Shown here piece after piece: positions 18,467 to 27,408 of a DNA stretch of 64,000 nt (position 1 is its first letter; every line of letters starts with the position of its first letter). A program made the translations under genes and the position numbers. The stretch is from contig DATCMI010000001.1 in assembly GCA_036563485.1 (NCBI GenBank), forward strand, positions 1,551,501 through 1,615,500. Direction: 5' to 3'. This DNA is from Sphingomicrobium sp. GTDB taxonomy: Bacteria > Pseudomonadota > Alphaproteobacteria > Sphingomonadales > Sphingomonadaceae. A model generated the notes under the pieces. The model worked only from the letters and a program-made list of their open reading frames with translations, was not told the origin of the DNA and made no database searches.

Positions 18467-18835
18467 ATGCCCAAGCGCGTCCTCACCGGCACCGTGGTGT
18501 CCGACAAGGGTGACAAGACCGTGGTGGTCCGTGTCGAGCGGCGGGTGAAGCACCCGCTGTACGGCAAGATCATCAAGCTGTCGAAGAAGTACCACGCTCA
18601 CGACGCGGCCAACGAGTTCCGCGCCGGCGAGATCGTCCGCATAGAAGAGTGCGCGCCGATTTCGAAGCTGAAGACGTGGACCGTCGTCGACCGGCTCGGC
18701 ACCGCCAAGGCGCAGAAGTCGGACATCGACGACACCGAAGCCGCGCTTCCGCCGCAGCCCTCCGCTCCTGCGGAGCCGTCGGGTTCGAAGGGCAAGAAGG
18801 CCAAGGCCGAAGACGTCGCAGACGCGGACGCCTGA
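18467..18835 (+). CDS. rpsQ: 30S ribosomal protein S17 with C-terminal extension
   Basis: This protein starts [34 protein letters not shown], and [31 protein letters not shown] completes the S17 OB-fold by about residue 77. The usual length is 80-90 residues, but this one has 122. The added ~40 residues (from about QKSDIDD) are Pro/Ala/Glu-rich with a basic [10 protein letters not shown] patch. Confidence 0.95.
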   Translation: MPKRVLTGTVVSDKGDKTVVVRVERRVKHPLYGKIIKLSKKYHAHDAANEFRAGEIVRIEECAPISKLKTWTVVDRLGTAKAQKSDIDDTEAALPPQPSAPAEPSGSKGKKAKAEDVADADA

Positions 18836-18864
18836 GAAGATTTTGAGAGGATAAGGGTCGAACA

Positions 18865-19233
18865 ATGATCCAGATGCAGTCCAACCTGGACGTTGCGGAC
18901 AACAGCGGCGCCAAGCGCGTCCAGTGCATCAAGGTGCTGGGCGGGTCGAAGCGGCGTGTTGCCGGCGTCGGCGACATCATCGTCGTTTCCGTCAAGGAAG
19001 CGGCGCCGCGCGGCCGCGTGAAGAAGGGCGACGTTCACCGCGCGGTGATCGTCCGCACCGCCAAGGACATCCGCCGTCCCGACGGTTCGGTGATCCGGTT
19101 CGATTCCAACGCCGCGGTGCTGGTTAACAAGAACGAGGAGCCGATCGGCACCCGTATCTTTGGACCCGTAGTGCGTGAGCTTCGTGCGAAGAAGCACATG
19201 AAGATCATCAGCCTTGCGCCGGAGGTGCTGTAA
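18865..19233 (+). CDS. rplN: 50S ribosomal protein L14
   Basis: This 122-residue L14 contributes to an intersubunit bridge and is the docking site of silencing factor RsfS. It starts [31 protein letters not shown] and ends [16 protein letters not shown]-like, matching the family length exactly. Confidence 0.98.
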   Translation: MIQMQSNLDVADNSGAKRVQCIKVLGGSKRRVAGVGDIIVVSVKEAAPRGRVKKGDVHRAVIVRTAKDIRRPDGSVIRFDSNAAVLVNKNEEPIGTRIFGPVVRELRAKKHMKIISLAPEVL

Positions 19234-19235
19234 CC

Positions 19236-19553
19236 ATGGCTGCTGCGAAGATCCGCAAGGGCGACCGCGTCGTGATCCTGTCCGGCAAGGACAAGGGCCG
19301 CACCGGTGAAGTCGTCAAGGCGATGCCGAAAGAGAACAAGGTGATCGTGTCGGGCGTCAACGTCCACGCGCGTCACCGCAAGCCCGACCAGGCGAATCCG
19401 CAGGGCGGCATCGAGCGCAAGGAAGCGCCGCTGCACGTCTCCAAGGTTGCGATCGCCACCGACGACGGCAAGCCGACCCGCGTCCGCTTCGAAGTGCGCG
19501 ACGGCAAGAAGGTCCGGGTCGCGGCCAAGACCGGAGAGCTGATCAATGGCTGA
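19236..19553 (+). CDS. rplX: 50S ribosomal protein L24
   Basis: This 105-residue L24 is an assembly initiator of the large subunit. The N-terminal KOW motif is [23 protein letters not shown], followed by [31 protein letters not shown]. The stop overlaps the rplE start by eight bases. Confidence 0.97.
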   Translation: MAAAKIRKGDRVVILSGKDKGRTGEVVKAMPKENKVIVSGVNVHARHRKPDQANPQGGIERKEAPLHVSKVAIATDDGKPTRVRFEVRDGKKVRVAAKTGELING

Positions 19554-20124
19554 CCAGAAGTACACCCCGCGCCTGAAGGGCGATTATGAAGAGCGCATCG
19601 TCGCGGCGATGATCGAGCGGTTCGGCTACAAGAACCGCATGGAGGTCCCGCGCCTCGAAAAGATCGTCATCAACATGGGCGTGGGCGAAGCGACGCAGGA
19701 CAAGAAGAAGGTCGAGACGGCCGCTGCCGAAATGGAGCGGATCGCCGGTCAGAAGCCGGTGATCACCAAGGCCAAGAAGTCGATCGCCCAGTTCAAGCTG
19801 CGCGAAGGCATGCCGATCGGCGCCAAGGTCACCCTGCGCCGCGACCGCATGTACGAGTTCCTGGACCGGCTGGTCACGATCGCGCTCCCGCGCGTCCGCG
19901 ACTTCCGCGGCCTGAACCCCAAGTCGTTCGACGGCCGTGGCAATTACGCCATGGGCCTGAAAGAGCAGATCATCTTCCCGGAAATCAATTACGACCAGAT
20001 CGACAAGGTCCGGGGAATGGACATCATCATCACCACTACGGCGAAGACGGACGAAGAGGCACGCGAACTGCTGCGCCTGTTCAATTTCCCGTTCCCGTCC
20101 GAGGAGCAGAAGCAGGCCGCGTAA
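19546..20124 (+). CDS. rplE: 50S ribosomal protein L5
   Basis: This 192-residue L5 binds 5S rRNA. Motifs are [73 protein letters not shown] and [19 protein letters not shown]. Length is a little above the E. coli 179 because of a longer N terminus. Confidence 0.98.
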   Translation: MADQKYTPRLKGDYEERIVAAMIERFGYKNRMEVPRLEKIVINMGVGEATQDKKKVETAAAEMERIAGQKPVITKAKKSIAQFKLREGMPIGAKVTLRRDRMYEFLDRLVTIALPRVRDFRGLNPKSFDGRGNYAMGLKEQIIFPEINYDQIDKVRGMDIIITTTAKTDEEARELLRLFNFPFPSEEQKQAA

Positions 20125-20158
20125 GCGGGCCTGCTTCGTAAGGAGAAGAACTTAAGTC

Positions 20159-20464
20159 ATGGCGAAACTGAGTTCGATCAACAAGAACGAGCGTCGCAAG
20201 AAGCTCGTCCAGCAGAACGCGGCGAAGTACGCGAAGCTGAAGGCGATCGCGGACGATGAGTCCAAGGACGAGACGGAGCGCCTGATCGCGCGTCTCAAGA
20301 TGGCGGAACTGCCGCGCAACGGGAATCCGACCCGGGTTCGCAACCGTTGCGAGCTGACCGGCCGTTCGCGCGCTTATTACCGCAAGTTCCGCCTGTCGCG
20401 GATCATGCTTCGGGAACTGGCCAACAAGGGCCTGATCCCCGGCGTGATCAAGTCGAGCTGGTAA
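20159..20464 (+). CDS. rpsN: 30S ribosomal protein S14
   Basis: This 101-residue protein is the zinc-independent long form of S14. The diagnostic C-terminal part is [38 protein letters not shown], with one Cys only and no CxxC ligands. AAGGAGAAG precedes the ATG. Confidence 0.97.
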   Translation: MAKLSSINKNERRKKLVQQNAAKYAKLKAIADDESKDETERLIARLKMAELPRNGNPTRVRNRCELTGRSRAYYRKFRLSRIMLRELANKGLIPGVIKSSW

Positions 20465-20474
20465 GGGTTAAAGA

Positions 20475-20870
20475 ATGGCGATGACCGATCCTCTGGGTGA
20501 TATGCTCACCCGCATCCGCAACGGCCAGTCGGCGAAGAAGGATAGCATCCTGACGCCGGCGTCAAAGCTGCGCGCCAACGTGCTCGATGTGCTTCAGCGC
20601 GAAGGCTATATCCGCGGCTATTCGGAAGAAGAGCTCGCCGGCCAGAAGGGCCTGCGCATCGAGCTCAAATATTTCGAAGGCCAGCCGGCGATCCACCATC
20701 TGGCCCGCGTCTCGAAGCCGGGCCGCCGCGTCTATTCCGCGGCGCGTGAGCTTCCGCGCATCCGCAACGGCCTCGGCACTGTGATCGTGTCGACCCCGCG
20801 CGGCGTGCTGTCGGACGCCGAAGCGCGCGAGCAGAATGTCGGCGGCGAAGTGCTGGCGGAGGTATTCTAA
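20475..20870 (+). CDS. rpsH: 30S ribosomal protein S8
   Basis: This 131-residue S8 is a primary 16S rRNA binder and a translational repressor of the spc operon in E. coli. It starts [18 protein letters not shown] and ends with [33 protein letters not shown]. It overlaps the rplF ATG by one base. Confidence 0.98.
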   Translation: MAMTDPLGDMLTRIRNGQSAKKDSILTPASKLRANVLDVLQREGYIRGYSEEELAGQKGLRIELKYFEGQPAIHHLARVSKPGRRVYSAARELPRIRNGLGTVIVSTPRGVLSDAEAREQNVGGEVLAEVF

Positions 20871-21403
20871 TGTCCCGTATCGGAAAACGGCCCGTGCCGC
20901 TGCCTTCGGGCGTGACGGCGAGCAAGGAAGGTGAGATCCTTTCCGTCAAGGGTCCCAAGGGCCAGCTGCAGCTGCAGATGCGCGACGAAATCGCGTATGA
21001 GATCGGTGATGACGGCATTCTCGTGAAGCCGGCCAACGACACGAAGCAGGCGCGCGCCTTTTGGGGCATGCAGCGCACGCTGGTGGACAACCTCGTCACC
21101 GGCGTGACCGAGGGCTTCACCAAGGTGCTCGAGATCAGCGGCGTCGGCTACCGCGCTACGGCCCAGGGCAAGAACCTGAGGCTGCAGCTCGGCTACAGCC
21201 ACGACGTGAACTTCCCGGTGCCTGAAGGCGTCGACGTCAAGACTCCCGACCAGAATACGGTCGAGATCAGCGGCATCGACAAGCAGAAGGTCGGGCAGGT
21301 CGCGGCGGAAATCCGCCGTTGGCGCAAGCCGGAGCCCTACAAGGGCAAGGGCATCAAATATCGCGGCGAGTTCATCTTCCGCAAAGAAGGCAAGAAGAAG
21401 TAA
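20870..21403 (+). CDS. rplF: 50S ribosomal protein L6
   Basis: This 177-residue L6 lies near the sarcin-ricin loop. It starts [15 protein letters not shown] and contains [20 protein letters not shown] and the C-terminal [19 protein letters not shown]. Length is exactly as in E. coli. Confidence 0.98.
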   Translation: MSRIGKRPVPLPSGVTASKEGEILSVKGPKGQLQLQMRDEIAYEIGDDGILVKPANDTKQARAFWGMQRTLVDNLVTGVTEGFTKVLEISGVGYRATAQGKNLRLQLGYSHDVNFPVPEGVDVKTPDQNTVEISGIDKQKVGQVAAEIRRWRKPEPYKGKGIKYRGEFIFRKEGKKK

Positions 21404-21406
21404 GCC

Positions 21407-21760
21407 ATGGCGAAACTCTCTCTCTTCGATCGTCGCCGCCAGCGCGTGCGTACGGCCCTCCGTGGCACCGCTTCGGGCAAGCCCCGTCTGTCGGTGCACC
21501 GTTCGGGCCGTCACATCTACGCGCAGGTCATCGACGACAGTGCCGGGCGCACGCTCGCTGCGGCCTCGACGCTCGAGCAGGACCTCAAGAACAAGGCCGC
21601 CGCGACCAAGGAAGGCGCAGCGCAGGTCGGCAAGGCCGTTGCCGAGCGCGCCAAGGCTGCCGGCGTGTCAAAGGTCGTTTTCGATCGTGGCGGCTTCCTC
21701 TTCCATGGCCGGGTGAAGGCCCTCGCCGACGCTGCCCGCGAAGGCGGACTGGAGTTCTAA
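21407..21760 (+). CDS. rplR: 50S ribosomal protein L18
   Basis: This 117-residue L18 binds 5S rRNA with L5. Motifs are [31 protein letters not shown] and [28 protein letters not shown]. Its stop abuts the rpsE start with no gap. Confidence 0.98.
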   Translation: MAKLSLFDRRRQRVRTALRGTASGKPRLSVHRSGRHIYAQVIDDSAGRTLAAASTLEQDLKNKAAATKEGAAQVGKAVAERAKAAGVSKVVFDRGGFLFHGRVKALADAAREGGLEF

Positions 21761-22537
21761 ATGGTGCAAGAGACTGAAACGACCCAGGAAGGCGCCGCCG
21801 AGGCGCAGACCGAAGTCACGATGGATGCCGGCGTTGCCGAGCAGACGCAGCCTGTCGAGCAGGCGCCGCAGGGCCGTGGCCCGGGCGGCGGGCGCGGCGG
21901 CCGTGGCCGTGGCGGTCCGGGCGGCGGACGCGACAATCGTGGCGGCCGTGGCGGGCGTCGCGACGATCGCCGTGGCGGCCGTGGCGGCGACGACGATGGC
22001 GGCGAGGAGCTGATTGAAAAGCTCGTCCACATCAACCGCGTCTCGAAGACCGTGAAGGGCGGCAAGCGCTTCGGCTTCGCAGCGCTCGTGGTCGTCGGTG
22101 ACGGCAAGGGCCGCGCCGGCTTCGGCCATGGCAAGGCTCGCGAAGTGCCGGAAGCGATTTCGAAGGCGACTGCCGCTGCGAAGAAGGCGATGATCCGCGT
22201 TCCGCTGCGCGATGGCCGCACGCTTCACCATGACGGCCTCGGCCACTTCGGCGCTGGCCGGGTGACGATCCGCACGGCTCCGGCCGGTACCGGCATCATC
22301 GCCGGCGGCCCGATGCGCGCGATCTTCGAAAGCCTCGGTGTTGCCGACGTCGTCACCAAGTCGGTGGGCACGTCGAACCCGTACAACATGATCCGCGCGA
22401 CATTCGAGGCGCTCAAGGATCAGTCGAGCCCGCGCGCTGTGTCGCAGCGCCGCGGCAAGAAGGTCGCCGACCTGCTCGGCCGCGGTGGCGCCAGCGCTGC
22501 CGAAGCCGAGGCTCAGGCCGAAGCGATGGCGGAGTAA
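21761..22537 (+). CDS. rpsE: 30S ribosomal protein S5 with RGG-rich N-terminal extension
   Basis: S5 works in decoding accuracy and mRNA unwinding. The core ([71 protein letters not shown]) starts near residue 85. Before it lies an unusual low-complexity region of Gly/Arg/Asp with many RGG and RGGR units (about residues 44-80). The total length is 258, compared with ~166 in E. coli. The start at 21761 directly follows the rplR stop, and no in-frame ATG lies close to the core, so the extension is real coding sequence. Confidence 0.95.
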   Translation: MVQETETTQEGAAEAQTEVTMDAGVAEQTQPVEQAPQGRGPGGGRGGRGRGGPGGGRDNRGGRGGRRDDRRGGRGGDDDGGEELIEKLVHINRVSKTVKGGKRFGFAALVVVGDGKGRAGFGHGKAREVPEAISKATAAAKKAMIRVPLRDGRTLHHDGLGHFGAGRVTIRTAPAGTGIIAGGPMRAIFESLGVADVVTKSVGTSNPYNMIRATFEALKDQSSPRAVSQRRGKKVADLLGRGGASAAEAEAQAEAMAE

Positions 22538-22542
22538 GCAAG

Positions 22543-22725
22543 ATGGCGAAGATCAAGATCACCCAGACCGGCTCGCCCATCCGGCGCGACAAGACGCAGC
22601 GGGCGACGCTCGTCGGTCTCGGCCTCAACAAGCTTCACCGCTCGGTGGAGGTCGAGGCGACGCCGGAAGTCATGGGGCAGGTCCGCAAGGTCCAGCACCT
22701 CATCCGCGTCGAAGAGAACGCCTAA
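22543..22725 (+). CDS. rpmD: 50S ribosomal protein L30
   Basis: This 60-residue L30 has [48 protein letters not shown] in order, typical of the bacterial protein. AGCAAG lies before the ATG. A hairpin with a GCGA tetraloop (GCCCC 22733-22737, GGGGC 22742-22746) follows the stop before rplO. Confidence 0.97.
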   Translation: MAKIKITQTGSPIRRDKTQRATLVGLGLNKLHRSVEVEATPEVMGQVRKVQHLIRVEENA

Positions 22726-22776
22726 AATCCCTGCCCCGCGAGGGGCTGCGCGACAAAAGCGAAAGCGAGTGCAACG

Positions 22777-23304
22777 ATGAAACTGAACGAACTCAAGGAC
22801 AACGAAGGCGCACGCAAGGGCCGCATGCGCGTCGGCCGGGGCATCGGTTCCGGCAAGGGCAAGACTTCGGGCCGCGGCCAGAAGGGCCAGACCAGCCGCT
22901 CGGGTGTGTCGATCAACGGCTTCGAAGGCGGCCAGATGCCGCTTCACATGCGGCTGCCGAAGCGCGGCTTCAACAACATCTTCGCCAAGGATTATGCCGA
23001 AGTGAATATCGGCGCGATCCAGAAGATGATCGATGCCGGCAAGCTGGATGCCAAGGGCACGCTCGACCATGACGCGCTCAAGGCCGCCGGTCTCGCGCGC
23101 GGCGGCAAGGACGGCGTCCGCCTGCTCGGCAAGGGCGAACTCAGCGCCAAGCTCGCGCTCAAGGTTGCCGGTGCGTCCAAGGGCGCCCGCGAAGCGGTCG
23201 AGAAGGCCGGCGGTTCGATCGAGCTGATCGAGCGCAAGAACCCGGCCGAGCTTGCGGCAGCCAAGAAGGGCTCGCGCAAGTCCGCTGCCAAGACTGACGC
23301 CTGA
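22777..23304 (+). CDS. rplO: 50S ribosomal protein L15
   Basis: This 175-residue L15 is a late-assembly protein. It starts [43 protein letters not shown] and contains [19 protein letters not shown]. The C terminus is ~25 residues longer than in E. coli and is Lys/Ala-rich. A strong intrinsic terminator lies 34 bases after its stop. Confidence 0.97.
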   Translation: MKLNELKDNEGARKGRMRVGRGIGSGKGKTSGRGQKGQTSRSGVSINGFEGGQMPLHMRLPKRGFNNIFAKDYAEVNIGAIQKMIDAGKLDAKGTLDHDALKAAGLARGGKDGVRLLGKGELSAKLALKVAGASKGAREAVEKAGGSIELIERKNPAELAAAKKGSRKSAAKTDA

Positions 23305-23338
23305 CGGGTCTTCGACAAGCGGCAATGAGCCACTATAT

Positions 23339-23382
23339 CGGCGGCGGGGAGGCGCTCAGCCTTTGCGCCGCCGTTTGTTTTT
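23339..23382 (+). terminator. Intrinsic terminator/attenuator between rplO and secY
   Basis: CGGCGGCG (23339-23346) pairs perfectly with CGCCGCCG (23366-23373), an inner AGGC/GCCT stem stacks in the loop, and TTTGTTTTT (23374-23382) follows at once. It is the clearest Rho-independent terminator in the window, yet secY and adk lie just downstream. It should lower, rather than abolish, secY transcription relative to the ribosomal genes. Confidence 0.8.
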
Positions 23383-23399
23383 CCGGGGAATATTAGTCG

Positions 23400-24764
23400 A
23401 TGGCATCCGCAGCCGAAAACATGGCTTCAAGCATCAGCTTCGCCAATTTCCAGAAGGCGACTGAGCTCAAGAAGAGGCTTTGGTTCACTCTCGGCGCGCT
23501 GATCCTATTTCGCTTGCTGTCGTTCGTCCCGGTGCCCGGCATCGACCCGGTCGCCATGCAGGCGCTCTATCAGACGCAGAGCGGCGGCATCCTCGATGTC
23601 TTCAACACTTTCTCCGGCGGCGCGCTCGAGCGATTCTCGATCGTGGCGCTGGGCGTCATGCCCTACATTACGGCCTCGATCGTCATTCAGCTCGGCGCGA
23701 CCCTTTACGGACCGTGGCAGCAGCTCCGCAAAGAGGGCGAGACGGGCCGCAAGAAGCTCAACCAATATACTCGCTACCTGACCGTCGCGATCACGCTGGT
23801 CCAAGGCTATCTCGCGGTGCGCGGCCTTGAATCGCAGGGCGTGAACCAGGGCATCCGCGCGGTCGTGATGCCGGGCACTCTGTTCGAAGTCGCGGGCACG
23901 GTCAGCCTCGTCGGCGGTACCTTGTTCCTGATGTGGATCGGCGAGCAGATCACCAGCCGGGGCATCGGCAACGGCATTTCCCTGATCATCATGGCCGGCA
24001 TCGTCGCCCGCCTGCCGCAGGGCCTCGCCCAGCTTCTCGAGGGCAGCCGCACCGGCGCCACCAGCGGCGTCCTGGTCGCCGGCATCGTCGTGCTGACGAT
24101 CGGCCTCATTCTCTTCATCTGCTTCATGGAGCGCGCGCAGCGCCGCGTGCTGATCCAATATCCGAAGCGCCAGACCGCGCGCGGCATGCAGCAGGAGCGG
24201 TCGCACCTGCCGATCAAGCTCAACACCGCCGGCGTCATCCCGCCGATCTTCGCCTCGTCGCTGCTGCTGATGCCGCTGACGGTCATCAACTGGGCCGGCA
24301 GCCGCGGCGGCGAAGGCGAGAGCAGCGACTGGCTGATCACTGCCTCCACATGGCTGCAGCACGGCTCGGCGCCCTACATGATCATGTACGGACTCGGCAT
24401 CGCCTTCTTCACCTTCTTCTACACCGCGGTTCAGTTCAACAGCGAGGAAACGGCCGAGAACCTGAAGCGCCACGGCGGCTTCATCCCCGGCATTCGACCC
24501 GGCAAGGCGACCGAGGAATATTTCGACTTCCTCCTCAACCGCATCACGGTGATCGGCGCCGCCTATCTGGTGTTCATCTGCCTCCTGCCGGAAGCGCTGA
24601 TCGCCCAAGCCGGCCTCAACATCGCGCTCGGCGGCACCAGCCTGCTGATTGTCGTGAACGTGACGATGGATACGGTCAGCCAGATCCAGAGCCACTTGAT
24701 CGCGCATCAATATGGCGATCTGATCAAGAAGGCGAAGCTGAAGACGACGCCGCGTCGGCGCTAG
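23400..24764 (+). CDS. secY: Preprotein translocase channel subunit SecY
   Basis: SecY forms the protein-conducting channel of the inner membrane. The 454-residue protein has ten hydrophobic segments, the first being TLGALILFRLLSFVPVPGID. It also has the plug region after GILDVFNTFSGGALERFSI, and the conserved loops GNGISLIIMAGIVARLP, RRVLIQYPKRQ and FKRHGGFIPGIRPG-like (LKRHGGFIPGIRPGKATEEYF). The ATG at 23400 is used; GGGGAA lies upstream. Another Met at codon 8 is possible. Confidence 0.97.
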   Translation: MASAAENMASSISFANFQKATELKKRLWFTLGALILFRLLSFVPVPGIDPVAMQALYQTQSGGILDVFNTFSGGALERFSIVALGVMPYITASIVIQLGATLYGPWQQLRKEGETGRKKLNQYTRYLTVAITLVQGYLAVRGLESQGVNQGIRAVVMPGTLFEVAGTVSLVGGTLFLMWIGEQITSRGIGNGISLIIMAGIVARLPQGLAQLLEGSRTGATSGVLVAGIVVLTIGLILFICFMERAQRRVLIQYPKRQTARGMQQERSHLPIKLNTAGVIPPIFASSLLLMPLTVINWAGSRGGEGESSDWLITASTWLQHGSAPYMIMYGLGIAFFTFFYTAVQFNSEETAENLKRHGGFIPGIRPGKATEEYFDFLLNRITVIGAAYLVFICLLPEALIAQAGLNIALGGTSLLIVVNVTMDTVSQIQSHLIAHQYGDLIKKAKLKTTPRRR

Positions 24765-24793
24765 CGGCGCCCGCGAACAGGGAGAGCGCGGCA

Positions 24794-25447
24794 ATGCTGA
24801 ACATCATTCTTCTTGGGCCCCCGGGCGCCGGCAAGGGAACTCAGGCCGCGCGGCTCCAGGCGGAACGCGGGATGATCCAGATGTCGACCGGCGACATGCT
24901 CCGCGAGGCCGTCGCTGCAGCAACTCCCGTCGGCCTCAAAGCCAAGGAAGTGATGGACCGGGGCGAGCTGGTCAGCGACGCAATCGTCAGCGCGCTGATC
25001 GGTGAGCGGCTGGACAGCGCCGCCGACCAGGGCGCGATCTTCGATGGCTTTCCGCGGACCCGTCACCAGGCCGAGGCTCTGGAGATCCTGCTGGGCGAGC
25101 GCGGCCGCAGGCTCGACCATGTGATCGAGCTGGCCGTCGACGAAGAGGAGCTGGTCGAGCGGATCACCGGCCGCTTCAGCTGCGCGAAGTGCGGTGCCGG
25201 CTATCATGACGCGTTCCGGCCGACCAAGGCTCAGGGGGTGTGCGACGTCTGCGCCTCCACGGAATTCAAGCGCCGCCCCGACGATAACGAGCAGACCGTG
25301 CGTACGCGCATGGAGGAATATCGCGCCAAGACCGCGCCGATCCTCCCACTCTACGAGGAGAAGGGGCTGGTGCGTCGCGTGAACGGCATGGCGCCGATCG
25401 ACGAAGTCGCGGCGCAGATCGACACGATCCTGGACGGCGACGCCTAG
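24794..25447 (+). CDS. adk: Adenylate kinase
   Basis: Adk interconverts AMP, ADP and ATP. The 217-residue protein has the P-loop GPPGAGKGT (8-16), the AMP-binding STGDMLREAV and the FDGFPRT motif. Its long LID carries four cysteines (Cys130, Cys133, Cys150, Cys153), predicting a zinc-binding lid. The ATG at 24794 starts exactly at the family N terminus, with GGAGAG upstream. In many alphaproteobacteria rpsM, rpsK, rpoA and rplQ follow adk, but here the operon ends and folA lies convergent, sharing CTAG. Confidence 0.97.
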   Translation: MLNIILLGPPGAGKGTQAARLQAERGMIQMSTGDMLREAVAAATPVGLKAKEVMDRGELVSDAIVSALIGERLDSAADQGAIFDGFPRTRHQAEALEILLGERGRRLDHVIELAVDEEELVERITGRFSCAKCGAGYHDAFRPTKAQGVCDVCASTEFKRRPDDNEQTVRTRMEEYRAKTAPILPLYEEKGLVRRVNGMAPIDEVAAQIDTILDGDA

Positions 25448-25935
25448 GCGCGCTGGAGAGTGACGAAGCGGAAGGCGGGCCGTCCGCCGTCCGTCTCATG
25501 TTCCTCGCTGAAGGTTTCGCGCCAGCTGCCGTCCTCTCGCGGATCGGGCATGGTCGTGTCGCCGGCTATGTTCGCCAGCACTTCGGTTAGCTCCAGCCGG
25601 TCGGCGAGCGGCAGGAACAAGCGGAAGATGTCGGCCCCTCCAATGACGGAGACTGGCTCTTCTCCGGCAGCTGCCATGGCTTCTTCCACGCTGTGAACGA
25701 CTTCGGCGCCCGGTGCTGCCCACGCCCGATCGCGTGTCAGAACGATGTGCCGGCGGCCGGGCAGAAGGCCCGGCAAGCTGTCGAACGTCTTGCGGCCCAT
25801 CACCATCGCGCTTCCCATGGTCAGCGCCTTGAAGCGCTTGAGGTCGGCGGGGATGTGCCACGGCAGCATGCCGTCGCGGCCGATGACGCCATTTTGCGCG
25901 CGAGCGACAACGATGGTGATCGGCGACCTTTCCAT
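25444..25935 (-). CDS. folA: Dihydrofolate reductase
   Basis: FolA reduces dihydrofolate with NADPH. The 163-residue protein begins ITIVVARAQNGVIGRDGMLPWHIPADLKRFKALTMGS, with the substrate Asp/Trp region, then MGRKTFDSLPGLLPGRRHIVLTRD and the NADPH motif VIGGADIFRLFLP. The ATG at 25935 gives the usual length; earlier in-frame starts only extend over the neighbouring intergenic region. The stop interlocks with that of adk. Confidence 0.95.
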   Translation of the reverse strand: MERSPITIVVARAQNGVIGRDGMLPWHIPADLKRFKALTMGSAMVMGRKTFDSLPGLLPGRRHIVLTRDRAWAAPGAEVVHSVEEAMAAAGEEPVSVIGGADIFRLFLPLADRLELTEVLANIAGDTTMPDPREDGSWRETFSEEHETDGGRPAFRFVTLQRA

Positions 25936-25989
25936 GCCTCGCCCTCTGCCGGTGTCGCGCCGTCCTGCCAAGCAGGCTAATGAACGGCC

Positions 25990-27408
25990 ATGTCGCATGC
26001 GCAGAGCCAGATGATCGCCGAAGCCGAAAAGCGTCTCGGTTCGAAGGCCGTGATCACGAATGCTGCCGATATCCAGCCGTGGCTCACCGACTGGCGCGGG
26101 CGCGTCCACGGCAGCGCAGCGGCGATCCTAGCGCCGGGATCGACGGCCGAGGTGGCGGAGGTTGTCAGGCTCGCGTCCGAGTTCCGGGTGCCGCTGGTCC
26201 CGCAAGGCGGCAACACCGGCATGGCGGCGGGGGCGACGCCGCCCGGCGATGGAAGCGCCGTCCTGCTCTCGATGCGCCGGATGACCCGGATCCGCTCGAT
26301 CAGCGCCGACGACCGCCTGGCCGTCACCGAAGCCGGCGTCGTGCTCCAGACCCTCCACGAGGCTGCGGGTGAACAGGGGATGCGCTTCCCGCTGACGCTC
26401 GGCGCGCGCGGCAGCTGCACCGTCGGCGGGCTCGCCTCGACCAACGCCGGCGGTACCCAGGTGCTGAAGTTCGGGACCATGCGTGCGCTCGTCGCGGGCG
26501 TCGAAGCGGTGCTTCCCGACGGCACGATCCACGACGGCCTGTCGGGATTGAAGAAGGACAATCGCGGTTACAGCCTCGATCAGCTGCTGATCGGCGCCGA
26601 GGGGACGCTCGGGGTCATCACCGCGGTGGCGCTGCGGCTGGTCCCCGCCGTCGCGAGCCGCGCTGTCGCCTGGGTCGGCCTCGACAGCCCGGAGCAGGCG
26701 CTTCTTCTCCTGCGTTTTCTCGAAGGGCGGACCTCGGCGATAGAGGGCTTCGAACTTGTGCCCCAGGATTCGCTCGACCTGGTCCTGAAGCATATTCCCG
26801 GCACGCGGCCGCCGCTCGCCGGCGAGCACAAGTGGCACGTGCTCATGGAGGCGACCACGTCCGACGCCGCGCATGACCTGGCTGCCGAACTCGAACAGCT
26901 GCTCGGCAAAGCGCTCAATCAGGGCCTCGCCGCCGACGCAGTGATCGGCGCCAGCGAGGCCCAGGCCGAGGCATTCTGGAAAATTCGCGACAGCATCTCG
27001 GAAGCCGAGCGGGCCGAAGGCCAGACGCTCGCCCACGACATTTCGGTGCCGGTCGGCGACATGCCGCGCTTCCTCGTCGAGGCCTCGGCCAAGGTCGAGC
27101 AGCGCTTCCCCGGCGTGACCGCCAGCGGCTTCGGCCATCTCGGCGACGGAAACATCCATTTCCACGTCCGCGCAGGCAGCCACACTGCACCCGACTGGTA
27201 TGAAGGCGAGGGGAAGGAGATCACGCGCTTCGTCCACGACCTGGTGACCGCGGCAGGAGGCTCGATCTCCGCCGAACATGGGATCGGGCAGCTAAAGCGC
27301 GACGAACTTGCGCGCCTCGCGCCGCCCGGGCGCATCGCTGCCATGCGCGCGATCAAGCAGGCGCTCGACCCGCTCGGCATCATGAACCCGGGAAAGCTCG
27401 TCCCTTAG
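25990..27408 (+). CDS. FAD-linked oxidase (D-lactate/D-2-hydroxyacid dehydrogenase family)
   Basis: This 472-residue flavoprotein has an N-terminal PCMH-type FAD domain with VPLVPQGGNTGMAAGA (~75-90) and GSCTVGGLASTNAGGTQVLKFGTMR (~140-165). Its C-terminal FAD-oxidase domain has FGHLGDGNIHFHVRAG and the terminal AEHGIGQLKRDEL with NPGKLVP. This arrangement matches D-2-hydroxyglutarate and D-lactate dehydrogenases that pass electrons to the respiratory chain or ETF. The exact substrate cannot be set from sequence. It is divergent from folA and convergent with crtE, sharing TTAG at its stop. Confidence 0.88.
   Translation: MSHAQSQMIAEAEKRLGSKAVITNAADIQPWLTDWRGRVHGSAAAILAPGSTAEVAEVVRLASEFRVPLVPQGGNTGMAAGATPPGDGSAVLLSMRRMTRIRSISADDRLAVTEAGVVLQTLHEAAGEQGMRFPLTLGARGSCTVGGLASTNAGGTQVLKFGTMRALVAGVEAVLPDGTIHDGLSGLKKDNRGYSLDQLLIGAEGTLGVITAVALRLVPAVASRAVAWVGLDSPEQALLLLRFLEGRTSAIEGFELVPQDSLDLVLKHIPGTRPPLAGEHKWHVLMEATTSDAAHDLAAELEQLLGKALNQGLAADAVIGASEAQAEAFWKIRDSISEAERAEGQTLAHDISVPVGDMPRFLVEASAKVEQRFPGVTASGFGHLGDGNIHFHVRAGSHTAPDWYEGEGKEITRFVHDLVTAAGGSISAEHGIGQLKRDELARLAPPGRIAAMRAIKQALDPLGIMNPGKLVP

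Noticed and set aside
23933-24793. Long frame leading into adk
   Set aside because: It lies out of frame inside secY; adenylate kinase begins at its family Met at 24794.
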